From NCBI RefSeq assembly GCF_000403395.2, contig NZ_KE159668.1, forward strand, positions 246,280-310,279: a stretch of DNA of 64,000 nt, read 5' to 3'. Under the pieces are notes generated by a model. The model saw only the letters and a program-made list of their open reading frames with translations. It had not been told where the DNA came from and searched no databases. Of the stretch, positions 54,162 through 63,915 are shown one piece after another. This DNA comes from Anaerotruncus sp. G3(2012) (GTDB lineage: Bacteria; Bacillota; Clostridia; Oscillospirales; Ruminococcaceae). Numbering within the stretch: the stretch's first letter is position 1; every line of letters starts with the position of its first letter. Made by a program: the position numbers and the translations under genes.

Positions 54162-54332
54162 CCAAAATCCCCTCCTGCGTTTTTCTCAATTATATACAGG
54201 CTGTCCCGGAATTGCAAGGATTTCCAGCAGAGCAGTGGTTTTTTATCTCCAGCACAAAGCAGCGTTCAAAATTTTGTAATATTTTAGTCTGTAAACCAAA
54301 CAAAGGGTATTCCATTTTGGAGAAATATAGGC

Positions 54333-54338
54333 TATAAT
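54333..54338 (+). promoter_or_regulatory. Probable -10 box of the MBL-CdaR-GntP operon
   Basis: A perfect TATAAT with only a poor -35 (TTCCAT) 17 bp before it, a picture that suits activator-dependent expression, possibly by the CdaR-type protein of the same operon. Confidence 0.45.
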
Positions 54339-54414
54339 ATCTACATAAAATATGAGGAATCGAATGTTTCATGGCAATATTCAATAAATATTTCAGAGAG
54401 TGGGTGGTTTTGGA

Positions 54415-55245
54415 ATGGTACGTATCACAGCCCTGATGGACAACGAGCCTTCGGAACACAGAGCTCTGGTTCACGAGCATGGCCTGTCCTACCTTGTGGA
54501 ACGGGAGGGCTGCCGGATTCTTTTTGACTGCGGCGCCGGGCCGAATCCCTGGGTTAACGCGCAAAGGCTCGGCCGGAGCGTGCGCAATCTGGACGCTGTG
54601 GTTTTGAGCCACAGCCACTACGACCATGCGGCAGGGTTCCGCTCCCTGGTGGAGCTGGGCGGCGGCAGCCGGCTGCTCTATACCGGCCCCTGCTTTTTCG
54701 AGGAAAAATTCGCCTGTGACGGCCTGCGCTATACCGACCTGTCCGCAGGGTTTTCCGAGGGGTTTCTGGAGGAGCACGCGATCTGCCACAGGGAGGTTTC
54801 CGGGGTGGTCGAGATATTCCCCGGCGTCCATCTGGTGGGCGGGTTCCCGCGGACCCATGCGCTTGAAACGATCCCGCAGCGCTTTGTCCGGCAGGTCGGG
54901 GACGGGTTTGTCCCGGATGCCTTTGAGGATGAAATCTGCATGGCATTGGAGGTCGACGGCAGGCTGGCAGTTCTGGTGGGCTGCTCGCATCCCGGCATCC
55001 TGAATATGATCGAGCATGTCCATCAGGCCCTCGGAAAACCGGTTTACGCTGTTTTTGGCGGCACCCATCTCAAGGAAGCCGAGAGCGCCCGCATCGATTC
55101 CACCATCTCACGTTTGCAGGAGATGGGGCTGGAAATTCTGGGGTTAAGCCATTGTTCGGGGGAGCGGGCGGAATGCGCGGTCCGCGGCAATACAGCGGTT
55201 CAGAGCTGCCATATGGGCTCCGGTGACTGCGTTTTTCTGAGATGA
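54415..55245 (+). CDS. Metallo-beta-lactamase-fold hydrolase (DHPS-like branch)
   Basis: 276 residues from ATG 54415 (a GTG at 54400 is possible). Zinc motif SHSHYDHAAG (H66, H68, D70, H71), later ligands in VGCSHPG and FGGTHL. The layout, with an early MDNEP motif, resembles the branch that contains the 7,8-dihydropterin-related (DHPS/MptA-like) proteins. It is the first gene of a tight unit with CdaR and GntP (16 and 14 bp gaps), so a role in sugar-acid or lactone metabolism is plausible but unproven. Confidence 0.85.
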   Translation: MVRITALMDNEPSEHRALVHEHGLSYLVEREGCRILFDCGAGPNPWVNAQRLGRSVRNLDAVVLSHSHYDHAAGFRSLVELGGGSRLLYTGPCFFEEKFACDGLRYTDLSAGFSEGFLEEHAICHREVSGVVEIFPGVHLVGGFPRTHALETIPQRFVRQVGDGFVPDAFEDEICMALEVDGRLAVLVGCSHPGILNMIEHVHQALGKPVYAVFGGTHLKEAESARIDSTISRLQEMGLEILGLSHCSGERAECAVRGNTAVQSCHMGSGDCVFLR

Positions 55246-55261
55246 GGCGAGAGGGCCGCCC

Positions 55262-56398
55262 ATGCTGATTGAGAAGGTCGCCAAGGAGCTGGTAGAGGTT
55301 TCCTCCGGGTTGTTGGGCGGACGTACCGTCAACATTATGGATGTGAATGGGACGATTGTTGCTTCCACCGAAAAGGAACGGGTCGGCAGCTTCCATCAGG
55401 GCGCGAAAGAAGCCATTGAAACCGGCCGGCAGGTCATCATCCGGAAGGACCAGCTCGGGCAGTATCCCGGCGCAAGAGAGGGCTATAACATGCCTCTGCG
55501 CGTGAACGGCTCGGTAATCGGCGCAGTCGGTATCTTTGGTACCCAGCAGGAGCTGCAATATCTGGCGCCGCTTTTGGAACTGTATGCCGCTAAATACTAC
55601 CAGCTCGAAGCGATGACCATTCCGCATCTGGCGGAACAGGGGCTGCGGGGGCGGCTGTTGCAGAACCTGCTCGCCCCGACGGATACAGCGCTTGCGGATG
55701 CGAAAGCGCTGCTCGAATCGCTGCGGATCCATCTTGAACTGCCGCTGACGGTAGCGATTATCTCGCCGCCCGCCAGAGCTATGCTGGAGCAGAGGCAGGA
55801 ATCTTTAATCAACTGGCTGCTTTCCCGCGGGGTTCTGCGGTCGAACCGGGATGTCTGGGGGATTGTGGAGGATCGGATCGTGCTGTTATGCAGCCATGGC
55901 AACCCTGCTCTGGACGAGGCTGTGCGCCAGCTGGACGGTTGGGACGGTGTTCCGTACCGCGTTTGCCTGGGAGAACCCTGCAAAACCTTATGGGATGTCC
56001 ACAGCTCTTACGAGCAGCTTGTGATTCTGGACCTGACCTCCTCGAAGCCGTTCAACGACATCCGGGAGCTGGACACCCGATGCCATTACATACTTTATCA
56101 TACTGCGGTCACCGAAGCGGAGTTCATCGACAGTTTTTATCAGAAGCTGAATGCCGCTTTTCCCAGCCGTGAGCAGGAGGTGCTGATGAAAACAGCGCAG
56201 GGGTACTACGACAACGACCGGAGTGTATCCAAGGCTGCTGCCGCGCTGTTTATCCATAAAAATACCCTGCAATACCGGGTGCACAGGCTCCTGGAAGCGC
56301 TGGGACTTGCCGGCTGCACCAGTTTTCAGCAGGAATATCTGGTCCGGCTGCTTTTGGAACATTATAAACGTAAACAGGGCCTTCGAGCCTTGCAATAA
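55262..56398 (+). CDS. CdaR-family sugar diacid regulator
   Basis: 378 residues. The N-terminal diacid-recognition domain (~1-135; LLGGRTVNIMDVNGTIVAST) is followed by a GGDEF-like linker and the C-terminal PucR-type helix-turn-helix (SVSKAAAALFIHKNTLQYRVHRL). The family activates genes for glucarate, galactarate or glycerate use. Directly upstream of a GntP permease gene, it likely controls its own operon. Confidence 0.93.
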   Translation: MLIEKVAKELVEVSSGLLGGRTVNIMDVNGTIVASTEKERVGSFHQGAKEAIETGRQVIIRKDQLGQYPGAREGYNMPLRVNGSVIGAVGIFGTQQELQYLAPLLELYAAKYYQLEAMTIPHLAEQGLRGRLLQNLLAPTDTALADAKALLESLRIHLELPLTVAIISPPARAMLEQRQESLINWLLSRGVLRSNRDVWGIVEDRIVLLCSHGNPALDEAVRQLDGWDGVPYRVCLGEPCKTLWDVHSSYEQLVILDLTSSKPFNDIRELDTRCHYILYHTAVTEAEFIDSFYQKLNAAFPSREQEVLMKTAQGYYDNDRSVSKAAAALFIHKNTLQYRVHRLLEALGLAGCTSFQQEYLVRLLLEHYKRKQGLRALQ

Positions 56399-56412
56399 AA
56401 GGAGGAGTAGAC

Positions 56413-57768
56413 ATGCAAACATTCTTCTTGTTCGCGCTTATCATCCTGTCGGTGGTAGCGATGGTCATCGCTATCTCAAAACTGAAAATGCATCCGTTTG
56501 TCGTCATGCTGGTGGTTGCGCTTGCAGTTGGCCTGATCTGGGGGGCGATCTTCCCGGAATCCGAGATTACGCCCACCAAGGTTGTCAATGAGGTCAAAGG
56601 CGGCTTCGGAAGCATCATGACAAGTATCGGTATTGTTATCCTTTGCGGCACAATCATCGGTACCATCCTGGAGAAAACCGGCGCAGCGCTCACCATGGCA
56701 AACGCGATTCTGAACATCGTCGGCAAAAAGAACAGCGTCCTTGCAATGGGTGCGATGGGCTATGTCACCGGTATCCCCGTATTCTGTGATTCCGGATTCG
56801 TGGTTCTGTCCCCAATCAGCCGCGCGCTGGCACAGCAGTCCAACATCTCGCTGGCTGTGATGGCGACCGCTCTCTCCGGCGGCCTGTACGCCACACACTG
56901 CCTGGTTCCCCCGACGCCGGGCCCCATCGCGATGGCAGGTACCTTGAATGCGGACCTGGGGCTGACCATCCTGATCGGGCTGATCGTCTCGATCCCTGCG
57001 GTGGCAGTAGCGATTATCTGGGCGAAAGTGGTTTCCAGCAAGGTCGAAATCCCTGCGAATTCCGAGTATACACTGGAAGAATTGCAGCAGAAATACGGCA
57101 AACTGCCCGGCGCGCTGCATAGCTTCTCTCCGATCCTGCTCCCGATTATCCTGATCGCGATTGCCTCGATCGTCGATTTCCCCAGCAAACCGCTTGGCGA
57201 GGGTGCCGCTTACCAGATCGTCATGTTCATCGGTAACCCGGTGGTCGCGCTCCTGTTGGGCGTGTTCCTGGCCATGACACTGATCCCGCAGAGCGAGAAA
57301 AGCAAGACCCTCGACTGGGTTACACAGGGTGTCACTGATTCTGCCGGGATTCTGGCGATCACCGGTGCAGGCAGCTCGTTTGCCGCGATCCTGAAGCTCC
57401 TGCCAATCGCTGACTCGGTAGGCGGGCTGGTCAATTCCGGTCTGGGCGTTATCATCCCGTTCGTTATCGCAATGATCCTCAAACTGGCGATGGGTGCTTC
57501 TACCGTCGCGATGATTACCACCGCGGGCATGATGGCCCCTCTGATGGAAACGATGGGCTATACCTCGCCGGTTGCAAAGGTGCTGGTGGTACTGGCGATT
57601 GGTGCTGGTTCGATGGTCGCTTCCCACGCAAACGACTCCTATTTCTGGGTTGTCTCCCAGTTCTCCGACATGAAGACAGAGGATGCTTACAAATGCCAGA
57701 CCGGTATGACTGCCGCAATGGGTATCACGATCATCATCCTGCTGTTCATCATCTCGCTGTTCGCCTGA
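56413..57768 (+). CDS. GntP-family sugar acid permease
   Basis: 451 residues and about 12 membrane segments. Family signatures: GYVTGIPVFCDSGFVVLSPI and ATHCLVPPTPGPIAMAG. Imports gluconate, glycerate or a related acid with protons; the exact substrate cannot be read from the sequence. Third gene of the MBL-CdaR-GntP unit, followed by a terminator. Confidence 0.95.
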   Translation: MQTFFLFALIILSVVAMVIAISKLKMHPFVVMLVVALAVGLIWGAIFPESEITPTKVVNEVKGGFGSIMTSIGIVILCGTIIGTILEKTGAALTMANAILNIVGKKNSVLAMGAMGYVTGIPVFCDSGFVVLSPISRALAQQSNISLAVMATALSGGLYATHCLVPPTPGPIAMAGTLNADLGLTILIGLIVSIPAVAVAIIWAKVVSSKVEIPANSEYTLEELQQKYGKLPGALHSFSPILLPIILIAIASIVDFPSKPLGEGAAYQIVMFIGNPVVALLLGVFLAMTLIPQSEKSKTLDWVTQGVTDSAGILAITGAGSSFAAILKLLPIADSVGGLVNSGLGVIIPFVIAMILKLAMGASTVAMITTAGMMAPLMETMGYTSPVAKVLVVLAIGAGSMVASHANDSYFWVVSQFSDMKTEDAYKCQTGMTAAMGITIIILLFIISLFA

Positions 57769-57852
57769 GAATTCTGTTCTGTATAAAAGGGCTCTCTCAA
57801 TCCTTTCCAGCGCATAGGGATTGCAGTGATCCTTTGACATCCGTTATCATCG

Positions 57853-57885
57853 GAGGTGGCTTTTGACAAAAAAGCCACCTCTTTG
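57853..57885 (+). terminator. Terminator of the MBL-CdaR-GntP operon
   Basis: GAGGTGGCTTTT pairs with AAAAGCCACCTC around GACAA, followed by TTTG. Confidence 0.85.
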
Positions 57886-57999
57886 ATTGTCCTGTGGTTG
57901 TTCCGTATCCAGAGATACGCCTGTTAAAAAATGGCACAGAGCGGCATCCTTACCGGGGTTCGCAGTGAGGAAAGGGTGAATTGTCGCTTTGAAAACAAC

Positions 58000-58037
58000 A
58001 AAGATAGGGCTTTTTCTTTGTAAAAAGCCCTATCTTT
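58000..58037. terminator. Hairpin terminator with perfect 16-bp stem
   Basis: AAAGATAGGGCTTTTT and its inverse enclose a 6-nt loop. On the minus strand it lies just after the DUF3870 gene; in the plus direction it gives a second stop for the GntP operon. Confidence 0.85.
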
Positions 58038-58059
58038 CAATATAGATGGAAACGGTTCC

Positions 58060-58386
58060 TCAATTTTCCCCTGTTACCGCTATATAACGGTGGTAGGCAT
58101 CCTTCATGCAGGCAATCAGCGGCTTCTGGGTCAGCGCAAAGTACCGGCTGCGGATCTCTGCTTCGAGCACCTGAAGGTCGGTTCTGAGGTTCTTGCCCAC
58201 GAACATGGATGCCACAAAATCGCTCGTCACCGAAAGGATCGTGTTGCATTCGACATCCAGAATCCACCCGGAATCCCGCTCCACCACCAAGCTGATGTAG
58301 AATTCCCCATGTGTCATATAGATTGCGTCATCCCGGCTGGGCTTCGCCTGCCCCACCACCAGAATAGAATTGTTAGGATATTTCAT
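58060..58386 (-). CDS. DUF3870-family protein
   Basis: 108 residues from ATG 58386 (a TTG one codon upstream is possible) after GAGGAA. It matches the DUF3870 pattern: SILVVGQAKPSRDDAIY, an acidic beta-rich centre and RSRYFALTQKPLIACMKDAYHRYI. Function unknown; members occur as small stand-alone proteins. It lies between the sugar-acid operon and the phosphorelay genes. Confidence 0.75.
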   Translation of the reverse strand: MKYPNNSILVVGQAKPSRDDAIYMTHGEFYISLVVERDSGWILDVECNTILSVTSDFVASMFVGKNLRTDLQVLEAEIRSRYFALTQKPLIACMKDAYHRYIAVTGEN

Positions 58387-58469
58387 CAAAATTCCTCCGC
58401 TCTCTCATGAAGATGCTCTTGCGGAAAATACGAAGGAGGGGACAGATGTTCCCTCCTTCGCGCTTCTGC

Positions 58470-59573
58470 TTACCGGAATTCAAACGGCTCATCTGCCGGC
58501 AGTGCGTTCCCGGCGTAGAACTTTTCAAGCTGCGGGGCGATCAGGCGCAGGATATTCATCAGCATCGGGTTAAAGACGCCGCATTCCCCATTGAGGATCA
58601 TGTCAACCGCTGTCTGATGGCTGAACGCAGGTTTATAAACCCGCTTGCTCACCAGCGCGTCGTAAACATCTGCAACTGATACCACCTGCGCCCAGATCGG
58701 AATGTCGCTGCCTTTGAGGTGGTCAGGGTATCCGTTGCCGTCCCACCGCTCATGATGGTAGCGGCAGATGTCGTAGCTAAACCGATAGTACTCCTCGAGC
58801 TGCACCGACGAGAGCTTTTCGAGGATTTCGCAGCCCCTTGTTGTATGGCTTTTCATCAGCTCGAACTCCTCGGGGGTCAAACGTCCGGGTTTATTGAGGA
58901 TCGCGTCGGGGATCGCGATTTTCCCGATGTCATGCATGGCAGCCGCGTTGCTGATAATCTCGATCATATCGCTGTTGAAGCGGTACTGCGCTTCCTGCTG
59001 CCCCAGCGCTTCCAAAAGCAGCTGGGTGACATTGCGTATCCGCGAGATATGCTCGCCCGATTCGCTGCTGCGGAACTCTACCGCTGTGCTCAATGTGTCA
59101 ATGAAGAACTGGTTGGACCGGCGCAGTTTGCGGGACTGCTCCTCAATCTCGTTGATCTGCTCGGCGATTGTCCATTCCAGCTCGCAGCGGTAGTCATAAA
59201 GCTCAATGATATTCTGGACACGCCGTTTGACCAGCTCCTGATTGAAGGGCTTGGAGATCAGGTCGGCGATGCCAAGACGGTAAACCTCGATACCGAGCCG
59301 TTCGCTCGTTTCTGCGGTAATCATGACGACTGGAATATTATGGTATTTATATTTTCCCGCGATCTTGCGGAGAACGTCAATCCCGTTCATCTCGGGCATG
59401 ATGTTATCCAGCAACACGACCGCTATCGAATGGTACTCCTCTTCCAGAATATCCAGCGCCACCCTGCCATCTTCCGCTTCCAGGATCTCGTATTCTTCCT
59501 CGAAAAGCTTTTTCAGAATTACCCTGCTCATCTTGGAATCATCCACGATCAGTATCTTTTTATCCTGCTCCAT
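58470..59573 (-). CDS. Response regulator with HD-GYP domain
   Basis: 367 residues from ATG 59573 after GGAGGGA. The receiver domain (~1-125) has phosphate-accepting D56 in LLDNIMPEMNG and the conserved Lys near SKPF. The HD-GYP domain follows with HDIGK (H214, D215) and HHERWDGNGYP, the GYP signature, so it should hydrolyse cyclic-di-GMP. Third gene of the operon after the hybrid kinase and Hpt genes (transcribed from 63602 downwards), and the likely output of that phosphorelay. Confidence 0.95.
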   Translation of the reverse strand: MEQDKKILIVDDSKMSRVILKKLFEEEYEILEAEDGRVALDILEEEYHSIAVVLLDNIMPEMNGIDVLRKIAGKYKYHNIPVVMITAETSERLGIEVYRLGIADLISKPFNQELVKRRVQNIIELYDYRCELEWTIAEQINEIEEQSRKLRRSNQFFIDTLSTAVEFRSSESGEHISRIRNVTQLLLEALGQQEAQYRFNSDMIEIISNAAAMHDIGKIAIPDAILNKPGRLTPEEFELMKSHTTRGCEILEKLSSVQLEEYYRFSYDICRYHHERWDGNGYPDHLKGSDIPIWAQVVSVADVYDALVSKRVYKPAFSHQTAVDMILNGECGVFNPMLMNILRLIAPQLEKFYAGNALPADEPFEFR

Positions 59574-59619
59574 CTTTCCCTCCTGTTCCGGCCAGTGCGT
59601 CTCCTCCACGCTGTCCCGA

Positions 59620-59976
59620 CTATACCTTGTAATATGATTTCAAAAGTCCCACGATACGCTCATATTCCCTGGCGATCCCGGCGAGGTCCTCTTTCATCCC
59701 GCTGGCGTCTCCGCCGCGCAGCCGGTCAACAAAATCCGCGTTAAGCCGGCTTAATTCAGCCATTCCAAGGTTGCCGCACATCCCCTTGAGCGTATGGGCA
59801 GCGTGTTCCGCAGCCTCTGCATCCCCCTGTTCTACTGCCTCTTTCAGTCCGGCAAAGTTTTGGTCATCGAGAAAATTTTTCAACATCTTTTCCAGCAGCA
59901 TCTGGATACCGCCAAACCGCTCTAGTGTTTCGGCTTCATTAATCCCCATTTCCGAAAGAAGCTCTGCAAACTGCAT
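59620..59976 (-). CDS. Histidine phosphotransfer (Hpt) protein
   Basis: 118 residues. The phosphate-accepting residue is H61 in HTLKGMCGNLG. It should shuttle phosphate from the hybrid kinase's receiver domains to the HD-GYP response regulator. Located 38 bp from the kinase stop; AGGAG lies upstream of the ATG. Confidence 0.92.
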   Translation of the reverse strand: MQFAELLSEMGINEAETLERFGGIQMLLEKMLKNFLDDQNFAGLKEAVEQGDAEAAEHAAHTLKGMCGNLGMAELSRLNADFVDRLRGGDASGMKEDLAGIAREYERIVGLLKSYYKV

Positions 59977-60014
59977 GGCCCTGTTTCTCCTTTCCTATGC
60001 CCATATGTAAATTT

Positions 60015-63000
60015 TTAAGAAAACAGCTTCTCAACGCCCTGATAAAGGAGCTGGTGGATGCTCCGGTAAAGGGCTTTTGTATCAATCGGCTTAATCAGAT
60101 AGCCGTTCATCCCGATCTGTTCAGCGGTTTCCTCATCCTTTTCAAAGACATTCGCTGTCATCGCCACAATCGGTACGGTCTGGGCATCCGCTTTGTCCAT
60201 CGAACGGATTTCCCGGGTTGCTGTGGTTCCGTCCATTACCGGCATCCGGATGTCCATAAGGATGACTCTGTAATATCCCGGCGGAGAATCACGGAACAGC
60301 TCGACCGCTTCCAGACCGTTGCGGGCGGCATCTACTTTCAGATTTTTCATCTCGAGCAGCGTTTTGGCGATCTCGAGGTTGATCTCATTGTCCTCGACCA
60401 GCAGTATCTGTTCACCGTTGAACTGATATTCCGGCTCCGCCTGCTTGCGCAGAGAGTTCGGGTCTTCCCGAAGTGCCTTGGTCAGCACCCAACGGATATT
60501 TTCAGGGAAAACCGGTTTGTTGACAAACTCGTCGACCCCACCGGTGCGGGCTTCATACTCAATCGAAGCCCAGTCGTAAGCGGACATGACAATCAGCAGG
60601 GTATGGGCGTTTTCATCCCTGCGAATCTGCCGTACCGCTTCAATCCCGTCTATCCCGGGCATCCGCCAGTCAATAAATGCAACATCATACGGTTTCCCGT
60701 CTTGCCGCGCCTGCTGGATCTCCTGGACCGCATCGGTGCCTGAACTGACACAATGGGCCCGGATCCCGAAGGTATTCAGAATGGTCTGGAGATGTTCACA
60801 GGCGATCGTATCGTCGTCTGCGATCAGCACCCGGAGCGTTTTCAGGTTTTCCTCTCCGGTGTATGCGGCGCATTCGAGGCTGTTCTTGGCGATCTCGAGC
60901 GGGAGTTCGACAGTGAACCGGCTGCCCTTGTCCCGTTCGCTCTCCACCCAGATTTTTCCGCCCATCAGCTGGACGAGGTTTTTGGTGATCGTCATACCAA
61001 GCCCTGTGCCCTCGAACACCTTCCCGCTCTCCTGAACCTCCTGTTCGAACGGTTCAAAAATCTTCCGTTGGAATTCTTCACTCATCCCGATGCCGGTATC
61101 CTCCACCCGGAACCGGAGAAGCGCGCGAGAATCCTGCGTACCGGCCAGCTCCACAAAAAACGAAATCCGACCCTGAAGCGTATACTTCAGAGCATTGCCG
61201 AGCAGGTTCATCAGAATCTGGTTGAGCCGCAGCTCATCCCCGATGCAGACCGCCGGAACCGACTGGTCGATCTGGAGGTCGAACGCAAGGCCGTGTTCCA
61301 CCGCCTGCGGGTAGATCACCGCGGAGATGTCCTGCACCATATTCCGCAGGTGGAATTCCCGTTGGGAAATCCGGACCTTGCCGCTCTCGATTTTGGACAT
61401 ATCCAGGATGTCATTGATGAGTGAAAGCAGGAATTTTGCCGAAATTCCGATTTTGTTCAAGCAGTCAGAAATCTTTTCCGGGTCATCCAGATTGGCCCGG
61501 GCGATCGCCGACATGCCGATGATTGCGTTCATCGGGGTACGGATATCATGCGACATGCGGGAGATAAAGTCTGTCTTGGCGTGGTTGGCATTCTCTGCAA
61601 GCAGCAATGCATCCCGCAGCGCCTGGCGGGTTCGCTCATCTTCGCGGCGGGTGGCGTCGATGTCCCTCATATAGATTAGAACCCGGTAATTGTCGCTATC
61701 CTGCACCAGACGCTGAATCTGGATCGCAACCCAGTGGTAGGCCCCGCTGTTGCTTCTGCGCAGCACCTCAAAATAGATGTGCGGCTGCTCCTCCAGCTTT
61801 CGGGGCATCTGGTCGATGTCCATGCAGCTGCGGTACCGTTCCTGATGATCCGGATGGATTAACGACCGCTCCCGTTCGGCCAGGATCTCACGCAGATTCT
61901 TTTGAACCAGATGGCGGATAATTCCCTCGTCGCTATACCGAAGCTCATAGAGGGCATCGGTCGTAAGATTGGCCTCGAAGATAATGTCGTAAAGCCCCCT
62001 GACCGCAGCCACGAACATCTGGGTGGCCATCATTTCCTTATCTTTGGCCTCCCGGGCTTCCTGCACGTCCTGCACAGTAAAGAGTACCTTGTGGCTGAAC
62101 TGGTCCAGATAAACATACCGGACGCACCGCCAGCTATAGGCCCCGTCATTTCCCCGGATACGGAAATAAAACCGTTTTTCCTTCCCCTTCTCGTTTTCGA
62201 GCAGGGAGGAAAGAGAATGGACACTGAGTTTTTCGGAGAATTCCTCCCGGTCTGCCGGATAGAGCGCATATTGCGCGATCGTATCCAGAGCTGTCTGATA
62301 GACCCCGGAATGAGAAACCCCGAACACCTCCGCACGCAGGGTGGTGAAGCTGATCTCATACAGGCCGGTTTTCATATCAAGGGTCGCGACCAGGTTATAG
62401 TCCCGGCTCACCGTGAAGCTGCAAACCTGCTCCAGATCCCGGCGGCGCTCCTCCATCACTTTGTATTCATTGATGTCCCGCAGAGTACCAACCATCATGA
62501 CGATCTCGCCGTCCCCGTAGATCGCCTCTCCGCTGATCCGGAACCAGTGGAAGTCATCCATGGTAGGTGAACGCATCTTAACCTCGAACTGCCCGACTAC
62601 CCCGCCGTTCAGCATATCCCGGAACTGCTGCTCATACTCTGGATGGACCAGACCATACTCCTGCATCCGGCTAAGAAAGCCGGAAAGCTCGACCCGGCTG
62701 ATCGTTTTCATGCCATCCTTCCATTGCGGTTCATAGGCAACAAAGGTGTCCTTTGCCAGTATGTATTCAAACATGATGTCCTGCGTGCTCTCAACCGCCA
62801 CCCGATAATGGCTTCGCTTCTGTTCAAGCTGCTCATGCTCCTTGAGCCGTTCTTCAGCCAGCTTTGCCCGGTTGATACTGCGGCAGAGCACCACAGCCAG
62901 AACATCGTCATCATAAGGATTATCCATCCAAACCACCCGGAGCATCACCCATCGGTCGGTTCCGTCCTCGACGATCTCGATGCATTCCATATAAGGTCCT

Positions 63001-63602
63001 GCATCCCCTGCGCGATAAAGCTCAAGCAACCGTTCCCTCTGGAACATCGTGGTAAAATTCTCCCGGAAATTCGGACGAATACGCTCTTTTACATATGACA
63101 CCCACCGCCCGAAATCTCCCTCGGGCGCGATCTCACGTTTGGAGCGAAGCCCTTCCGCCCCGGCGATCGAGTAGGTGTTCTGCGTCAGGTTGATCGAGAC
63201 GATCATCTCATACACCTGCGAGATCGCAGCAAATGTCCTCTGAAGCTCAAATTCCGATTTCTGCTGCTCCTTGGTCATCCGACGCGGGTCAATGACAACC
63301 ATAAAAGCCGGAATATCTTCGCCCCAGGTGATACGGGTGGCCGAAAAATCGACCTTGCCGCCAAACGGGCTGTTGTAGCCCTGGACAACATGTCTGTCCT
63401 TTTCGCCGATCTTCTCGAGCGGACAGTCCTTACAGGTTTCCGCCCATAGCTCCTGACAGATACGGCCCCGCTCGATCTGCGGCGCCATCTTTTTAGCCTG
63501 TGCGTTAAAATAGAGGATTTCATGGGTATCCTGCCGGACAGCATAAATGATACTATTGGTAATCTGGTCCAGTACTGTTTCCAAACGCTGCAAATCGCTC
63601 AT
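60015..63602 (-). CDS. Hybrid sensor histidine kinase with several PAS domains and two receivers
   Basis: 1195 residues, with no membrane segment seen, so cytosolic. About four PAS-like sensor regions fill residues 1-660; the first contains a Cys-rich stretch (CQELWAETCKDCP, about 48-60) suited to metal or redox sensing. Then HisKA (H685 in MSHDIRTPMNA), HATPase (NLLGNALKYT, GTGLGM), receiver 1 (D978 in FIDWRMPG) and receiver 2 (D1117 in LMDIRMPVMDG). It starts a three-gene phosphorelay with Hpt and HD-GYP proteins. Confidence 0.96.
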   Translation of the reverse strand: MSDLQRLETVLDQITNSIIYAVRQDTHEILYFNAQAKKMAPQIERGRICQELWAETCKDCPLEKIGEKDRHVVQGYNSPFGGKVDFSATRITWGEDIPAFMVVIDPRRMTKEQQKSEFELQRTFAAISQVYEMIVSINLTQNTYSIAGAEGLRSKREIAPEGDFGRWVSYVKERIRPNFRENFTTMFQRERLLELYRAGDAGPYMECIEIVEDGTDRWVMLRVVWMDNPYDDDVLAVVLCRSINRAKLAEERLKEHEQLEQKRSHYRVAVESTQDIMFEYILAKDTFVAYEPQWKDGMKTISRVELSGFLSRMQEYGLVHPEYEQQFRDMLNGGVVGQFEVKMRSPTMDDFHWFRISGEAIYGDGEIVMMVGTLRDINEYKVMEERRRDLEQVCSFTVSRDYNLVATLDMKTGLYEISFTTLRAEVFGVSHSGVYQTALDTIAQYALYPADREEFSEKLSVHSLSSLLENEKGKEKRFYFRIRGNDGAYSWRCVRYVYLDQFSHKVLFTVQDVQEAREAKDKEMMATQMFVAAVRGLYDIIFEANLTTDALYELRYSDEGIIRHLVQKNLREILAERERSLIHPDHQERYRSCMDIDQMPRKLEEQPHIYFEVLRRSNSGAYHWVAIQIQRLVQDSDNYRVLIYMRDIDATRREDERTRQALRDALLLAENANHAKTDFISRMSHDIRTPMNAIIGMSAIARANLDDPEKISDCLNKIGISAKFLLSLINDILDMSKIESGKVRISQREFHLRNMVQDISAVIYPQAVEHGLAFDLQIDQSVPAVCIGDELRLNQILMNLLGNALKYTLQGRISFFVELAGTQDSRALLRFRVEDTGIGMSEEFQRKIFEPFEQEVQESGKVFEGTGLGMTITKNLVQLMGGKIWVESERDKGSRFTVELPLEIAKNSLECAAYTGEENLKTLRVLIADDDTIACEHLQTILNTFGIRAHCVSSGTDAVQEIQQARQDGKPYDVAFIDWRMPGIDGIEAVRQIRRDENAHTLLIVMSAYDWASIEYEARTGGVDEFVNKPVFPENIRWVLTKALREDPNSLRKQAEPEYQFNGEQILLVEDNEINLEIAKTLLEMKNLKVDAARNGLEAVELFRDSPPGYYRVILMDIRMPVMDGTTATREIRSMDKADAQTVPIVAMTANVFEKDEETAEQIGMNGYLIKPIDTKALYRSIHQLLYQGVEKLFS

Positions 63603-63731
63603 CGAATCGCTCCCGCTGAAAAAACTCTGTAGATGTTCCCTCTCTACCGCCCGCTCACAGGCCCATCAAAAAAGGCCTGCTTCCATAACCCGTCCACTGG
63701 TTTTAGGGAATACATCGCACATTTTATCCTT

Positions 63732-63760
63732 ATTTTAGCACATTTTAAAGTGCAACGCAA
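63732..63760 (-). promoter_or_regulatory. Probable promoter of the phosphorelay operon
   Basis: On the minus strand TTGCGT, 17 bp, TAAAAT. The 63603-63915 gap is AT-rich and otherwise empty. Confidence 0.5.
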
Positions 63761-63915
63761 TGTCTCTTACACTTTTTCCTAAATTGAAAATTGTAAAATA
63801 AATTGTAAAAAAGAGGATGAATTAGAATTTATAATTACACAATCTTTTTATGGGTCATTGTATGCCCCATGCTGCAAGGATTTGACTTTATCGCCGCCAT
63901 TTGAACCTATATTTT

